Source of the DNA: Pseudomonadota bacterium
Lineage (GTDB): Bacteria > Pseudomonadota > Gammaproteobacteria > Burkholderiales > Burkholderiaceae
DNA: 6,442 nucleotides
Reading direction: 5' to 3'
NCBI GenBank assembly: GCA_021778935.1
Contig: JAJYBQ010000143.1
Span: 1 to 6,442, forward strand
The position numbers were made by a program, and so were the translations under genes. Below the pieces are notes generated by a model. That model was not told the origin of the DNA. It searched no databases and worked only from the letters and a program-made list of their open reading frames with translations. Below, one piece after another: positions 6,373 to 6,442 of this stretch. Each line of letters opens with the position of its first letter. Position 1 is the first letter of the stretch.

Positions 6373-6442
6373 GTCCGATCACCCACCAACCGCCGCACGG
6401 TCACATAAAACACCGGAATCAGAAACACTCCGAACATCAGAT
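6369..6442 (-). CDS. C-terminal end of a probable RND-family efflux pump (partial)
   Basis: The last 23 codons of a gene entering from the right edge are visible, ending with TGA at 6371-6369. They read LMFGVFLIPVFYV (first 13) followed by TVRRLVGDRT. A GxFLxPVFYxxxRR pattern ending a membrane helix is what is seen at the very C-terminus of the AcrB/MexB (HAE-1) type of RND inner-membrane pump, at the end of its twelfth transmembrane segment. These pumps export hydrophobic compounds across both membranes together with a periplasmic adaptor and an outer-membrane channel. The stop overlaps the TTG start of the nuclease gene by 4 bases, so the pump gene and the two repair genes are probably on one transcript. 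Only the tail is available; another multipass transporter is possible but less likely. Confidence 0.7.
   Translation of the reverse strand, partial: LMFGVFLIPVFYVTVRRLVGDRT

Noticed and set aside
5714..6382. A 222-codon minus-strand open frame starting at GTG 6382, overlapping the nuclease gene
   Set aside because: It is an out-of-frame shadow of the nuclease gene with Arg/Gly/Ala-rich translation and none of the phosphoesterase motifs, which are all in the TTG-started frame.
5677..6408. A 243-codon plus-strand open frame opposite the nuclease and pump genes
   Set aside because: It runs opposite a gene with five recognised catalytic motifs and across the pump/nuclease junction. It shows no domain, and its composition is that of a GC-rich antisense frame.

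Overview
The window looks like chromosomal DNA of a GC-rich proteobacterium, most likely beta or gamma. The basis is the HflK/HflC and HU sequence types, the strong G/C preference at third codon positions, and ribosome binding sites that match a standard anti-Shine-Dalgarno tail. The species cannot be named from this sequence. Coding density is very high, and there is no tRNA, rRNA, insertion sequence, CRISPR array or gene-free stretch over about 60 bases.

Left half, plus strand: a short tail of an unidentified, possibly membrane, protein ends at 41. It is followed by hflK (66-1238) and hflC (1235-2146), which overlap by 4 bases (ATGA). Together they encode the two SPFH-domain membrane proteins that form the cage regulating FtsH protease. 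This is not the classical hfq-hflX-hflK-hflC-hisZ/purA neighbourhood: hflC is followed directly by a probable promoter and a gene for an HU-type DNA-binding protein (2203-2505). HflK also carries an extra loop of roughly 25-30 residues in its SPFH region, so this may be a second or divergent HflKC pair.

Right half, minus strand: a convergent three-gene operon enters from the right edge. It consists of the C-terminal end of what looks like an RND-family efflux pump (6369-6442), an SbcD/Mre11-like metallophosphoesterase (5245-6372, TTG start) and an SbcC/Rad50-like coiled-coil ATPase (2534-5248, GTG start). Each junction is a 4-base overlap (TTGA, then GTGA), which suggests coupled translation. 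The nuclease and ATPase are expected to form an SMC-type DNA end-processing complex, but both differ from canonical SbcCD. The nuclease has Gln and Asp at two usual metal-binding His positions. The ATPase has no CxxC zinc hook, and the middle of its coiled coil holds a small non-helical, probably beta-rich domain.

The HU gene and the ATPase gene converge with only 28 bases between their stop codons. A strong hairpin followed by a T-rich run on the minus strand lies inside the last codons of the ATPase gene and probably ends that operon's transcript. Nothing here is clearly an unknown system. The most interesting items are the hook-less SbcCD variant with its apex domain, and its tight linkage to an efflux-pump gene.
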